In this document: positions 16,146 through 25,885 of the stretch, piece by piece | How positions within the stretch are numbered: position 1 is the stretch's first letter | Layout of the letters: the number at the start of each line of letters is the position of its first letter | Assembly (NCBI GenBank): GCA_905214545.1 | Contig: CAJMMO010000003.1 | Coordinates: forward strand, 172,616-236,615 | Direction: 5' to 3' | From: an uncultured bacterium | GTDB taxonomy: Bacteria; Bacillota; Bacilli; Lactobacillales; Lactobacillaceae | Length of the DNA stretch: 64,000 nucleotides | Made by a program: the position numbers and the translations under genes | The notes under the pieces: generated by a model | The model's input: only the letters and a program-made list of their open reading frames with translations | What the model was told of the DNA's origin: nothing | Databases searched by the model: none

Positions 16146-19100
16146 TTAATCACGTCTCTTTTTGAAGCCTGACAGGCCAATGAGACCAGCTAAGCCAAGT
16201 AATGCCAGCCCGGCAATAGCCACCGACTTATTGCCAGTTTGCGGCAATTGATTTGCGGACTGCTTACCATTGCGGGCTTGCTTTGTTGAAGCTGCTGCCA
16301 GTGCTTTCCGGTTAGCAGCCTTAGAAGCCGCACTGTTTGGCATATCAGGGCTTAATGCTGCCTGAAGCTTAATGATATTAACGATTTGCACGCCATCTTT
16401 TGTAATGAAAATGGTTTGTGCTTGGCCATCCTTGAAGCGGTAACCGTCTGGCAAGTGCAGCTTAATGGTATCGCCCGGTTTACCAGTCACGCGGACAGTC
16501 CTGACGACCTTGCCATCCTTGTCTACGTATTTGATGACATTAGGAATATTTTTGCCGTCAGTAGTTGGTTTTCCAGTATCATGTTGATCCTTGGCAACAT
16601 TAATGATGTGAACCGGGTTTTGCGGATCGATCGTCAGGGTTGGCACGGTGCCATCAGCTGTGTGGTAACCAGCTGGAATCGCGACTTCGATCGGATCGCC
16701 AGCTTTTCCAGTAACGTGATCAGTCTTGAGGACATTACCATCTTCACCAACATACCTGATGATATTAAGAACATCATCAGCGATAGTAGTTGGGTCGTAA
16801 GTATGTTGATCCTTGATGATGTTAACGGTTTGAACCGGCCTTTGCGGATCGATGGTCAGACTTGGTGCACTGCCACCTTCAACATGATAACCAGCTGGAA
16901 TCGTAACTTCGATCGGATCGCCAGCTTTTCCAGAAGCGTGGTCGGTTTTAACTACGTTGCCATCCTGGTCTACGTATTTGATGATGTTCAGAACATCTTT
17001 ATCGCTAGTAGTTGGATCATCAGTTTGGCTAGTTTTTTTAGTGACATGAACCGTGACTGGCTGATTGTTAGCGGCAAAAGTGTATTCTTGACGATTTTGG
17101 TGGTTGTTAACAAAGTAGCCATCTGGCACTTGGTAATTAATCGTTGTGGTTTCGTCGGTCTTACCGGAAACGGTTTGAGTTCCTACAGTATTGTTGTATT
17201 GGTCAACAAAGTTGACCGTGACCGTTTGATCGTCAGCACTCAAAGTGTACATCATGGCAATTGGGAAATTTTTGTCCATGCGGAATAAGAAGTCATACAT
17301 GCTATTGACGTTATCATTAGCACTATATGCAGACTTTGATTCGTTGTAAGCCTTTTGCATAGCTTCATAGTAAGCTGGTGAGTATATGTTTGCCACATTT
17401 TGTTCAGTTTCGTTTTTGAAAGAACTTAAGGCCTGCAGATCTGCGTCACCAGAAATATTGTAGTAATGTTTACCATCTGTGCCCATCATGAGTTGGGGGT
17501 AGAGGCTTTCTTTAAGAGCGTCAAGTATGGTACCTTCAGCGCCACTAGTGTTGCAGATCTGATTAATGTAGTCCATCAAGTTCTTGGAAGTACGAAGAAC
17601 ATTGCTATCAACACGAATTGTCTTGTATTCAGTGTAGTCGTTCCCGTCAGCATCTTTATGAGCAATTGGAACCAGAACATTAGCGTGATAACCAGCGGGT
17701 ATTTTTATTTCTGACAGATCTTGACCACCATTAACTTTTAAATCTAAAACATTGTAATTAACTGGATCATAAGTGAACGAGTAGTTTAATCGTGGTAATT
17801 TACCAGCAATAATGGCATTTGCTGAGTCATCAGGATGATCTTGCTTGTACTTAGCAAACTGCTCCTTGATTTCTGGGGTGAGGTATAAGACGTCTTCGTG
17901 GTCCTTGTCATCTAACAAATAGTCAGGACGTTGGTACAACGGACCCAGCAGGCTGTAGCCTGAGTTGTGAGTGACAAAGGCGTTCCAGTCCGCCGAGCCG
18001 TTGAGCCCGGGACTTTCAATTAAGCCGCCAGCGGTCCACTTAGCACCTTTGAAGTACTCGGCGTAACCGGACATGAAAATCTTGGCACTATCCATATCGT
18101 CGACGTTATCTGTCAGGATATTTAAGTCATCGTACTTGTACCGTGGGTCAGCATAGATAGTCTTAAAGGCGTTAAGCAATGCCTGCATGCCTTCATCAGT
18201 CAATTGAATGGCTGGTGCATCCCACAACGGAATTGAACGTGGGATTGTATAAATATGATGTCTGAAATTGTAAGTGTGACTAATGTTTGTAGTTGGCAGG
18301 GCGGTTATAGGAACGATGGGGTCAATCAAGTCCATGTCAACTGGGTAATTGCTTAAATTAGTGTCTGGATCATCAACTATCTGAGAATTAGTGGTATAAA
18401 TCTGTTCGTTAATTTCTCTTTGTTGCCAAGCTTGCAAGTCAGCCAAATTACGATTCAGATGGAGTTTGTCATCAATACCGTCCCATGAATCAGTGACGAT
18501 ATCTTTGCCAGTGGTCTTATCGTGCATTACCAAGGTATAAGCTGGTGTTGAAGCAATTTCAATATTTAAAGATTGGTTAGGATCATCGGTAATGGTATAA
18601 GTTGATGGGAGTTTAAAATTAGGATCGGCAATGTAGTAGTGTTTTGGCATAGCTTTCTTGAAGTAATAGCTGTTTACATGAATTTGTTGACCTACCTTAC
18701 CTTCGTCATCTGATATATAAGTGGCAACTACCTTGCCGGTCTTGTCAACCATGTGAATCGTTAAATGATATTTGGCGTTGGGATCGCCTCGTGTAACCGT
18801 ATCTGAATTTGTAGTAGGGTCAGCGGGGGCACTAGCTACATCATTAGCGGCAGTTTTATTTACTGCCATCTTGTTTTCAGCAATTTGCTTTGCGGCACTA
18901 CTGTCTGGTGTAGAAGCTGCTGGAGTAGCATTCTTAGCCGCACCTGTTGTCACATTATCAGTCTTGCCTGTCTGACTGGCAGCATCATTAGTTGCTGTTT
19001 TATTAATTACAGTCTTGCTTTCAGCAACTTGCTTTGCGGCAGTACTGTCTGGTGTAGAAGCTGCTGGAGTAGCATTATCAGCCGCACCTGTTTTTTCATT

Positions 19101-19349
19101 ATCAGTATTGCTTGCCTGAGTTGCCTTTAAGACAACCTTTGTCTGAGCGGTCTGATTGGTGCCGCTCTGGTCAGCAACCTGATCGCTTGGGTTAGCAACA
19201 TCCGCATGCACCGGCGTGCTAGTTCCCAAGTAAAAAGTAGTACCAATCAGTACTGAGGCTACCCCGATACTTAATTTGCGCAGGCTATAATGCGGAACCT
19301 GTTTCCTATCCATAAATAGCCGTTTTTTGTTATTATTTTTTGTAGCCAT
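16146..19349 (-). CDS. Large YSIRK/LPxTG surface protein with MucBP repeats
   Basis: A 1067-residue surface protein. YSIRK-type signal YSLRKLSIGVASVLIGTTF (residues ~21-39), cleavage likely after VHA. Two near-identical low-complexity repeats follow (ATPAASTPDS-AAKQ, ~90-165). A unique region of some 500 residues (~190-740) with Asp- and Tyr-rich segments matches no family I know. Then come four MucBP-like repeats (~745-985) with the core GKAGDPIEVxIPAGYH, and LPQTG, a hydrophobic helix and KKRRD. It should be exported and linked to peptidoglycan by sortase; mucus binding is inferred from the repeats. Confidence 0.9.
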   Translation of the reverse strand: MATKNNNKKRLFMDRKQVPHYSLRKLSIGVASVLIGTTFYLGTSTPVHADVANPSDQVADQSGTNQTAQTKVVLKATQASNTDNEKTGAADNATPAASTPDSTAAKQVAESKTVINKTATNDAASQTGKTDNVTTGAAKNATPAASTPDSSAAKQIAENKMAVNKTAANDVASAPADPTTNSDTVTRGDPNAKYHLTIHMVDKTGKVVATYISDDEGKVGQQIHVNSYYFKKAMPKHYYIADPNFKLPSTYTITDDPNQSLNIEIASTPAYTLVMHDKTTGKDIVTDSWDGIDDKLHLNRNLADLQAWQQREINEQIYTTNSQIVDDPDTNLSNYPVDMDLIDPIVPITALPTTNISHTYNFRHHIYTIPRSIPLWDAPAIQLTDEGMQALLNAFKTIYADPRYKYDDLNILTDNVDDMDSAKIFMSGYAEYFKGAKWTAGGLIESPGLNGSADWNAFVTHNSGYSLLGPLYQRPDYLLDDKDHEDVLYLTPEIKEQFAKYKQDHPDDSANAIIAGKLPRLNYSFTYDPVNYNVLDLKVNGGQDLSEIKIPAGYHANVLVPIAHKDADGNDYTEYKTIRVDSNVLRTSKNLMDYINQICNTSGAEGTILDALKESLYPQLMMGTDGKHYYNISGDADLQALSSFKNETEQNVANIYSPAYYEAMQKAYNESKSAYSANDNVNSMYDFLFRMDKNFPIAMMYTLSADDQTVTVNFVDQYNNTVGTQTVSGKTDETTTINYQVPDGYFVNNHQNRQEYTFAANNQPVTVHVTKKTSQTDDPTTSDKDVLNIIKYVDQDGNVVKTDHASGKAGDPIEVTIPAGYHVEGGSAPSLTIDPQRPVQTVNIIKDQHTYDPTTIADDVLNIIRYVGEDGNVLKTDHVTGKAGDPIEVAIPAGYHTADGTVPTLTIDPQNPVHIINVAKDQHDTGKPTTDGKNIPNVIKYVDKDGKVVRTVRVTGKPGDTIKLHLPDGYRFKDGQAQTIFITKDGVQIVNIIKLQAALSPDMPNSAASKAANRKALAAASTKQARNGKQSANQLPQTGNKSVAIAGLALLGLAGLIGLSGFKKRRD

Positions 19350-19445
19350 GACTAGCCTCCCGCGGGTAGCGCTTCACTATCTATTTACATTATAGTTATT
19401 TATTTTACATTTGATAAATAACTTGAAAAATAATTAAGGCAAAAT

Positions 19446-19479
19446 AAAAAAAGGTGTACTTGTCAGTACACCTTTTTTT
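19446..19479. terminator. Bidirectional terminator
   Basis: A7-GGTGTACT-TGTC-AGTACACC-T7, a perfect short hairpin related to the GGTGTRC family but with a different loop. Confidence 0.75.
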
Positions 19480-19531
19480 AATTATCTGAATAAGGATTGT
19501 AGAAGATGTTAGTTAAATCAAGAACAATTAT

Positions 19532-20446
19532 TTAAAAACCCACAAACTTGCTTCTAGGGCCGTTTGCTTCTTTATCCAGCACAAACGAGTGATCAATTTC
19601 ATATCTAAAGTTTGGAAGCCGCATGGATTCCTCTGTTATAAGGTCATAATGCGAACCAATGTAGTCTACTGCTTCTACAGATAAATATTTAAACTGATCA
19701 CCGTCATTATTAAACTTTGTCAGTAATTCTTCTCCATCAACAGTTCTGCAATAGATATCAACTGATCTCCCGAGCTTATAATTTTCAGTCACACTATCTC
19801 TAACATTGTCAGCATAATTAATAACCTCGTCCTCTGAAAATTCAAATGGCAATAAAAGACCAACTGTGTGGTTAGCTGGAATTTCTTTAATGCTGAAGTT
19901 GACAGTCCCGCTTCCGGTATCAATTTGGATAATCACAAAGCTTACTAAATAATTAGATTCGTTTTTGATAGTCAATAAATTATGCGGGATAGACATTATA
20001 GCTGGATATTTCAAATCGCTAATTTGCTTTATCTCGTGTATATGCTCTTTATTGTCCTTTTTGGCATCATCCGTAATTTTTCTAATCGTAGATACGTAAT
20101 TATCTGATTGTTTTGCGTAGTATGCTTTAGGGAGCTTATCTTCCTGGCTGTCTAACTTATTTATATCAACGATCTTGTCATAACCACCCATATAGTCTTG
20201 ACTATATAGCCTAAATACTGGCCTAAACTTCTTTCTTTTCTCCAGGTCTTCTTTTTGCTGCTGATCTCTTTGTTTCTTTAATTGGTAACTAGTAACCCAA
20301 AATGCTCCAAAAGCACCGACAAACGCACCCAACAAATTGCCCCAAAAGTTTAACCAATCGTTATTACTGGAAGGTGGGTTAAACAAATATAGTGCCACAA
20401 TGGAAAAAACAAAAATAGCTCCAATTACACCCACTGCTTTTTTCAA
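19532..20446 (-). CDS. Membrane-anchored protein of unknown function at end of defence island
   Basis: The start is set at TTG 20446, which has AGGAG at ideal spacing; an ATG at 20506 lacks an RBS. The product (~304 residues) has two N-terminal membrane segments (GVIGAIFVFSIVALYLF; FWGNLLGAFVGAFGAFWV), a charged coiled stretch (QLKKQRDQQQKEDLEKRKKF) and a large soluble domain, probably beta-rich and cytoplasmic. No family is recognised. Its architecture (TM, coiled segment, beta domain) resembles that of the 27952-28503 protein, and both close defence operons, so an accessory or effector role at the membrane is possible. Confidence 0.65.
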   Translation of the reverse strand: MKKAVGVIGAIFVFSIVALYLFNPPSSNNDWLNFWGNLLGAFVGAFGAFWVTSYQLKKQRDQQQKEDLEKRKKFRPVFRLYSQDYMGGYDKIVDINKLDSQEDKLPKAYYAKQSDNYVSTIRKITDDAKKDNKEHIHEIKQISDLKYPAIMSIPHNLLTIKNESNYLVSFVIIQIDTGSGTVNFSIKEIPANHTVGLLLPFEFSEDEVINYADNVRDSVTENYKLGRSVDIYCRTVDGEELLTKFNNDGDQFKYLSVEAVDYIGSHYDLITEESMRLPNFRYEIDHSFVLDKEANGPRSKFVGF

Positions 20447-20512
20447 TTTCTTTTCTCCTAAACAAGTATTAATAAACTTACTTAAAGCATAAAAGTTAAC
20501 GTCCATATAAGC

Positions 20513-20550
20513 AAAAAGTGTACCGACTTCATTTAGAAATTAGTACACTT
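20513..20550. repeat. GTGTACC hairpin, terminator-like
   Basis: AAGTGTACC and AGTACACTT arms with a 19-nt loop. Another relative of the GTGTRC hairpin family, between the membrane protein and the broken gene at 20642. Confidence 0.5.
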
Positions 20551-20641
20551 CACATTATTAATATAGATGGGGGAATTTCTTTGCAAGAGCTAGCTGTAGC
20601 AGTGAAGAATCCAGCCTCTTTATAAACATCCAATGAAAAAA

Positions 20642-21232
20642 CTAAAGGCCAAGCTTCATCTGAAGAATCAAACTCATAATTGTAATTGCGACGTCTGCTC
20701 CCTTGTCTAAAACGAACAAAAGAATTGGCTTAACTTTACTCCACTTTTTCTTTTTAGAAATTTTTTCACCATTTATCTTTTCCAGCTCGTTTATCTTGGC
20801 CTTTATTTCTTCTGTTTGCTCTTTATTCAATCCCGGCATATTTTCGATTCGTTCTTTAGCCTATGTAAAAGAAAGCTGTATATTAACTTCATTCTTATTA
20901 CTAATCGGAACATTAACGTTAATATTTGACTGTGACTGATTACTGTTACTAAGGCCAAACTCTCGCACACCTTCAAGTCGTCCACGCATTATTTTTAAAT
21001 TATGTTCGAGGGCACCTTTGTCTAAATAGTTATATGAAAAGCCGTATTCATCATCGTAATTGTACATGCTTTTCCCGAAACCTTTTAAGGACGTAGTGTA
21101 CTTTCCATCAAGATAGATATGAACTTTCTTCATCCTTTTATCATCATTTGAATCTAGTGCGTCCTGAATCAGCTTAATATCATCAGATATTTCTTTAACC
21201 AGCGCATCGTTGTTTGCCGAAGAATTAACCAT
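20642..21232 (-). pseudogene. Unknown coiled-coil/membrane-tail protein broken by in-frame TAG
   Basis: Open frames 20861-21232 and 20642-20839 are in one frame, divided by TAG at 20861-20863. Reading through gives ~196 residues: an N-terminal helical and beta part (VHIYLDGKYTTSLKGFGKSM), an Asn-rich linker, then a helical hairpin (AKERIENMPGLNKEQTEEIK, KKKKWSKVKPILLFVLDKGA) and a hydrophobic C-terminus. The FT-stop-AKERI junction suits an original CAG (Gln). It starts 3 bp after the hsdR stop, so it belongs to the type I operon. Function unknown. Confidence 0.75.
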
Positions 21233-21235
21233 AGA

Positions 21236-24200
21236 TTATTTTTGCACCTGTCCTTCTCGCAGAGAATTGTATATTTCTTTCGTAAAAGTACCTAAGGCCT
21301 CTTTCTTGAGATCCTCGTTGTTTAGCAACAAAGTGAAGAAGTCTTTATTGTGCTCCAAACCTTGGATTAAAGCGTTATCAATGTGATCAAAATATGACAG
21401 TGTGAAGTCATGCTCGCTATTATTTTTAGCACTATTTCTCAAGTCATCTGACTTCATCATCAGATCCCTGATTTGCAGAATTGATTTAACGGCAATATCT
21501 TTGTCAAAGTGCGATCCGGTTGTCCTGTTGATTTCTTCTATGATAGCTGATAGCTTTTCTATTTTTTCTGTGCCTAAATCCACACTATCCGAAATAGGCA
21601 ATTTTACTACAGGATTAGAGCGCTTAGTGCCGGCCAAATGCTGGCCGGTACGCTTTTGAGCGAACTTGCTTGCCTTTATCTTTCCAGTAAGATCATACCC
21701 ATCCCCAGGACGACTGATATTTACATACTTAAGCAAATAAGATACAAAATTATATTTCTTTTGCAGTTCTTCGTCTTTGAGGCTGGATATCTGTAGTAAG
21801 AACTCGTAGCAACGTACAAATCTCTTCAGCGTAGCTAAAATTTCACGCTGGTTTTCATGATCTAGAGCCGTGATATTTTTCTCAGTGGCACCAAAGTAAA
21901 AATTAAGATTTTTCTTATCGCGCGGCTGAATTTTGTCCTTATGGATTATATTGTTTACCGATTCCACATATAGTGGATCAATGATATAGAACCCATCGAT
22001 TTTTTCTACGAGGTTGTAAACCATTTGTGGATTTACTGTATCAGCTAATAAAGTCGTCGTGTAATACGGTGCAAAAGCGTTCTCAATGTCTTTGTAATCA
22101 TTTACAAAATCTAATACAAAAGGCGTCTTTTCATATGGTGGGCAGATTCTGTTTAAGCGAGAAAGAGTCTGCACAGCATTAACCCCACGCAACTTCTTCA
22201 TCACGTACATTGCTGCCAATTTGGGCTGATCAAATCCCACTTGATACTTATTGGCTACTAAAAGAAAACGATATCCTGGCTTATTGAATTCTTTAGCCGT
22301 ACGATCTTCTGACATGCCATTAATTGACGATTCAGTGAATTCGTCGTGATCCAAAATAACTTTCCCAGAGAAAGCTACCAGAAGATGAAGATCATTATAG
22401 TTATGCTCTTGAATATACTTAGTAAAAGCCTCTTGGTATTTTACTGCAGCTTTTCGAGAAGACATGATGACCATGGCCTTAGCCTGGCCGCCCAATTCTG
22501 ACATAACATGGTCATGGAAGTGATCAACGATAATCTTTGTGCGTTGGGCAATATTTTGGTCGTTTAAATCGATCTGCTGCGCTATTTGCCGTTTGGCATC
22601 AGACGTCTTTAACTGAGGGTCGTCCTCTATTTGCTTATTAAGCTCATAGTAAGTTTGGTAGGTAGTATAGTTAGCCAGGACATCAAGAATAAAGCCTTCT
22701 TCGATAGCTTGCTTCATGCTGTACAAGTGAAAGGCCCGATAGTTGCCATGCTTATCAGGGCGGCCAAACAGACGCAGTGTTGTGGGCTTAGGAGTTGCGG
22801 TAAAAGCAAACATACTTACATTCTTCTGCTTACCATAGCTCTCAATTTCTTGTGTTAGCTGATCTTGAATATCTTGTTCATAGAAATCATCTGATGTTGA
22901 TGATAAAGCTGTGGTAACAGCCATCATGTCTTTGCCAGCCGTCGACGAGTGAGCTTCGTCTATGATAACAGCGAATTTTTTGTCTTTTAGAGCGATGCCC
23001 GAAGATTTGCTGCCTTCTTTAATCAAGTCGACAACGTATGGGAATTTTTGAATTGTAGTAACAACAATCTTTGTGTTACTTTCCAAAGCTAGCTTTAAGT
23101 CTTCAGAATTGCACTTATCATCCATTACACGGATAAGCCCAGCTTTGTGCTCAATACCCATGATTGCTTTCTGCAGCTGCCGATCGACAACAACTCTGTC
23201 TGTCATGATAATCACATTGTCGAAAATAATTTGGTTGTCATTGTCATGCAAGCTAGCCAATCTGTGGGCCAACCAAGCAATAGAATTGGTTTTTCCCGAA
23301 CCAGCAGAGTGTTGAATCAAGTAATTCTGCGAAGTCTTATTAATTTTTAAATCAGCTAAAATTTTGCGAATTACGTCCAACTGGTGATATCTCGGGAAGA
23401 TTAAATTTTCCCGATTTCTTTTCTTACCAGTTATTGGATCTTTAACATCCTTAGTCTCAATAAAGATAAATTTAGTAATTAATTCAACCAAAGTATCTTT
23501 TTTAAGGATGTCTTCCCACATATAAGAAACACTATATTTATCTGGGAATTGCGGGTTACCAGCTCCAGAATTAACTCCTTCGCCTTTGCCCATGTTAAAT
23601 GGCATAAATACAGTCTTCTCTTTGGCTAACCGAGTGGTCATGTAGACTTCTTCTGTATCCATGGCAAAGTTGACTAAACAGCCAGCTTTAAAGAGGAACA
23701 ACCGGTCTTTAGGATTACGTGAAGTGCGATACTGTTTGATCGCATCTTCATAGTTTTGCCCCTGACTATTGCTTTTAAGTTCAAAGCTTATAATTGCAAA
23801 ACCGTTGACAAAAAGGACCAAGTCGACGCGTTCTTTATTTTTGGCGTCGGCGTTTACTTCCTGCATTACCGAAAAAATATTTTCTGAGTAAAGCCTAGAC
23901 AACTCGGGATTAAAGTCGGTGGCCGGCTTACCGTATAACAAAGTAAGGTGCTGGTTATTAATGTCAACGCCATGTTTCAGCGCAGAAAGTAAGCTGCCAG
24001 TTTTGCTCACAATAAAATTATTAATTGTATTAACAATAGTTTCTTCGGTATCTACGCCAAAGATCTTCGTCAGTTCTTCTATTGTTTTTGGCTGAGTATC
24101 TATCAAAAACTTAAGCAGCAGCTCTCGATCGATAGCAAAATCTTTGTCAAAATGCTTATGATTTCTTTCTACATAGCCATCTTCGTTGACCAGATGGTCA

Positions 24201-24247
24201 ATTATTTCTTGCTGATACTCATATCGCTCATTAATTTGCCCGCGCAT
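21236..24247 (-). CDS. hsdR: Type I restriction enzyme, HsdR subunit
   Basis: About 1003 residues from the ATG at 24247 (a GTG at 24259 in frame is the alternative; its RBS is too close). N-terminal PD-(D/E)xK nuclease: Asp in ERVDLVLF, then SFELKS (D146, E160, K162 counted from the GTG). The SF2 motor has Walker A SAGSGKT near 320, IIDEAHSS (DEAH) near 430 and TATPKP, with the C-terminal helicase lobe containing QTLSRLNR. It translocates DNA and cuts unmodified phage DNA in complex with HsdM and HsdS. It is the third gene of the hsdM-hsdS-hsdR operon. All catalytic motifs appear intact. Confidence 0.93.
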   Translation of the reverse strand: MRGQINERYEYQQEIIDHLVNEDGYVERNHKHFDKDFAIDRELLLKFLIDTQPKTIEELTKIFGVDTEETIVNTINNFIVSKTGSLLSALKHGVDINNQHLTLLYGKPATDFNPELSRLYSENIFSVMQEVNADAKNKERVDLVLFVNGFAIISFELKSNSQGQNYEDAIKQYRTSRNPKDRLFLFKAGCLVNFAMDTEEVYMTTRLAKEKTVFMPFNMGKGEGVNSGAGNPQFPDKYSVSYMWEDILKKDTLVELITKFIFIETKDVKDPITGKKRNRENLIFPRYHQLDVIRKILADLKINKTSQNYLIQHSAGSGKTNSIAWLAHRLASLHDNDNQIIFDNVIIMTDRVVVDRQLQKAIMGIEHKAGLIRVMDDKCNSEDLKLALESNTKIVVTTIQKFPYVVDLIKEGSKSSGIALKDKKFAVIIDEAHSSTAGKDMMAVTTALSSTSDDFYEQDIQDQLTQEIESYGKQKNVSMFAFTATPKPTTLRLFGRPDKHGNYRAFHLYSMKQAIEEGFILDVLANYTTYQTYYELNKQIEDDPQLKTSDAKRQIAQQIDLNDQNIAQRTKIIVDHFHDHVMSELGGQAKAMVIMSSRKAAVKYQEAFTKYIQEHNYNDLHLLVAFSGKVILDHDEFTESSINGMSEDRTAKEFNKPGYRFLLVANKYQVGFDQPKLAAMYVMKKLRGVNAVQTLSRLNRICPPYEKTPFVLDFVNDYKDIENAFAPYYTTTLLADTVNPQMVYNLVEKIDGFYIIDPLYVESVNNIIHKDKIQPRDKKNLNFYFGATEKNITALDHENQREILATLKRFVRCYEFLLQISSLKDEELQKKYNFVSYLLKYVNISRPGDGYDLTGKIKASKFAQKRTGQHLAGTKRSNPVVKLPISDSVDLGTEKIEKLSAIIEEINRTTGSHFDKDIAVKSILQIRDLMMKSDDLRNSAKNNSEHDFTLSYFDHIDNALIQGLEHNKDFFTLLLNNEDLKKEALGTFTKEIYNSLREGQVQK

Positions 24248-24264
24248 TATTTTATTCACTCACC

Positions 24265-25539
24265 TTATGCAGTCGGTACCTGCTTTTTCCCTGTAACATA
24301 TTCATAAATAAGTGAAGTTTGGTAATTGTTTAAATATTCTATTTGCGCCTGCTTTTGGTCTATCAGTTCATCTATAACTTTATTTTTTTGGCTTAGATAC
24401 TCAACAATTTGTGCCATTTCCTCATCGGATGGTACCAAAACTTTCAGTTTGGAAAATTCTTTATAATTAAGTCCCTGTCTTACTCCATTTCCCATGTTAT
24501 AAAACACCTTCTCAATATCATAAGAATGCAATAGGTAATGGTAATAAGCAGAATTAGTATTCGCAAGCGGCGCTAAATCAATATAGGCAGAGGTAATTAT
24601 CCCATGTTCGCTGACCAGCCCAGTTCGCAAACTGTGCTTATCATTTTGTAAGTCTGTTGGTCGGATAATAATATCCCCTGATTCCACAATGTTATAGGTA
24701 TTAAAAGTATCCGGCAGAAGACCACCTTTTGCCTTAATATCTCTTCGCTTAATTTTTCCATGACTTAGCGATAATAGGTTTTGCTCTTTGCCGTTTCTGT
24801 TTTTGTTCTTTCTCTGATTGAATAGTTTATATAAAGGGATGATCTTCCATGATCTGGGAGTGTCTCCAACCCATTCAATACCGCTATCTTTCATTGGTGC
24901 ATCAGGGTCTAGCCCTTTAGTCACAGCGTGAGTTATGATGCTATTTTGATATTGGAGAAAGGCAACCAGCTCTTCATTAATATTTTCAATTAATTTGTCA
25001 ATTTTAGAAGATGCATAGTCTAAAAAATTTACAATTTTTTGTTGTTCTACTAATGGTGGTACCAAAATGGGCGTATTTTCAAAATCATATGCTTGTAAAT
25101 CCCACTGTCCATCTCTAATACCGGTTGACAACCGTCTAAATTCATCTCGATAGCAGTTCCTTATCAAGTAATGAAAATATTTTTTATCTAACTCATCGTT
25201 TCTGAAATGATACACATAGTATGCCGGACTCACTATACCTGTGAACTCAGATACAGCAAGCGAGCCTTGCCATGCTTTCATTTTGTTAATAACTAAGTCG
25301 CCAGGCGTGACGAATTTATATTTAGAGGTATCAGAAGAAGTTACATTATGGTTATCATTTCTACTATCTTTTGGCACCACACCATAATCACGGTAAACAG
25401 ATAAAACTTGAACATTCCCAGGATTTCGCGGTTCATATCTATAAAGGTAAAACTTAATTTTGCTAGTAAGCCAGTTCTGAGGAATCCTACCGATCCACTC
25501 AATGCCGCTGTCTTTCATGGTTTGCGTATGAATCACCAC
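24265..25539 (-). CDS. hsdS: Type I restriction enzyme, HsdS specificity subunit
   Basis: A 424-residue protein with two target-recognition domains, each opened by the same motif: MKDSGIEWIGRIPQNW near residue 8 and MKDSGIEWVGDTPRSW near 216. Each domain ends in the conserved helical spacer (VEQQKIVNFLDYASSKIDKL; EMAQIVEYLSQKNKVIDELI). The two domains read the two halves of a bipartite target, which cannot be predicted here. GTG start close behind the hsdM fragment. The duplicated motifs are potential recombination points for changing specificity. Confidence 0.92.
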   Translation of the reverse strand: MVIHTQTMKDSGIEWIGRIPQNWLTSKIKFYLYRYEPRNPGNVQVLSVYRDYGVVPKDSRNDNHNVTSSDTSKYKFVTPGDLVINKMKAWQGSLAVSEFTGIVSPAYYVYHFRNDELDKKYFHYLIRNCYRDEFRRLSTGIRDGQWDLQAYDFENTPILVPPLVEQQKIVNFLDYASSKIDKLIENINEELVAFLQYQNSIITHAVTKGLDPDAPMKDSGIEWVGDTPRSWKIIPLYKLFNQRKNKNRNGKEQNLLSLSHGKIKRRDIKAKGGLLPDTFNTYNIVESGDIIIRPTDLQNDKHSLRTGLVSEHGIITSAYIDLAPLANTNSAYYHYLLHSYDIEKVFYNMGNGVRQGLNYKEFSKLKVLVPSDEEMAQIVEYLSQKNKVIDELIDQKQAQIEYLNNYQTSLIYEYVTGKKQVPTA

Positions 25540-25543
25540 CCTA

Positions 25544-25885
25544 CTAGAATAATTCCTTCATTTCTCTAGAAATTGCATTTTCATAATCATTAATTTTTTT
25601 CATTAATAGTTCTAAAGATTCCGGTTTATGATACCTATAGAAATAGCGCGTAAACGGAATCTCTGCACCAGTTTTAATAACTGGTTTTTTTCTACCTAAA
25701 TTTTCTTCAAAGAAAGCCTTAGCATCAGGAACAAATGGCAAAACTTCTTTTGCCATATAATCGTCAATCGAAGTATTGATATTTACCAGCTCCGAATCAG
25801 AAGTATTCTTATCGTAAAGAATATTACCTTTCTTATCTCTTTGAATTTCCGCGGTTTTGTCCATCATAGACAAACCATCAATCAC
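25544..25885 (-). CDS. HsdM C-terminal fragment (separated by frameshift)
   Basis: 113 codons opening at a GTG that overlaps the hsdM stop as GTGA. The sequence (EVLPFVPDAKAFFEENLGRKKPVIKTG..IPFTRYFYRYHKPESL) is the normal C-terminal end of HsdM proteins, which contacts HsdS. It is in the -1 frame relative to the main hsdM frame. It may be made by translational coupling as a separate chain, by ribosomal slippage, or be non-functional. Confidence 0.8.
   Translation of the reverse strand: MIDGLSMMDKTAEIQRDKKGNILYDKNTSDSELVNINTSIDDYMAKEVLPFVPDAKAFFEENLGRKKPVIKTGAEIPFTRYFYRYHKPESLELLMKKINDYENAISREMKELF

Noticed and set aside
16386..17288. 300-codon plus-strand open frame
   Set aside because: Antisense to the MucBP repeats of the large LPxTG gene; repeated composition mirrors the repeats, no start signals.
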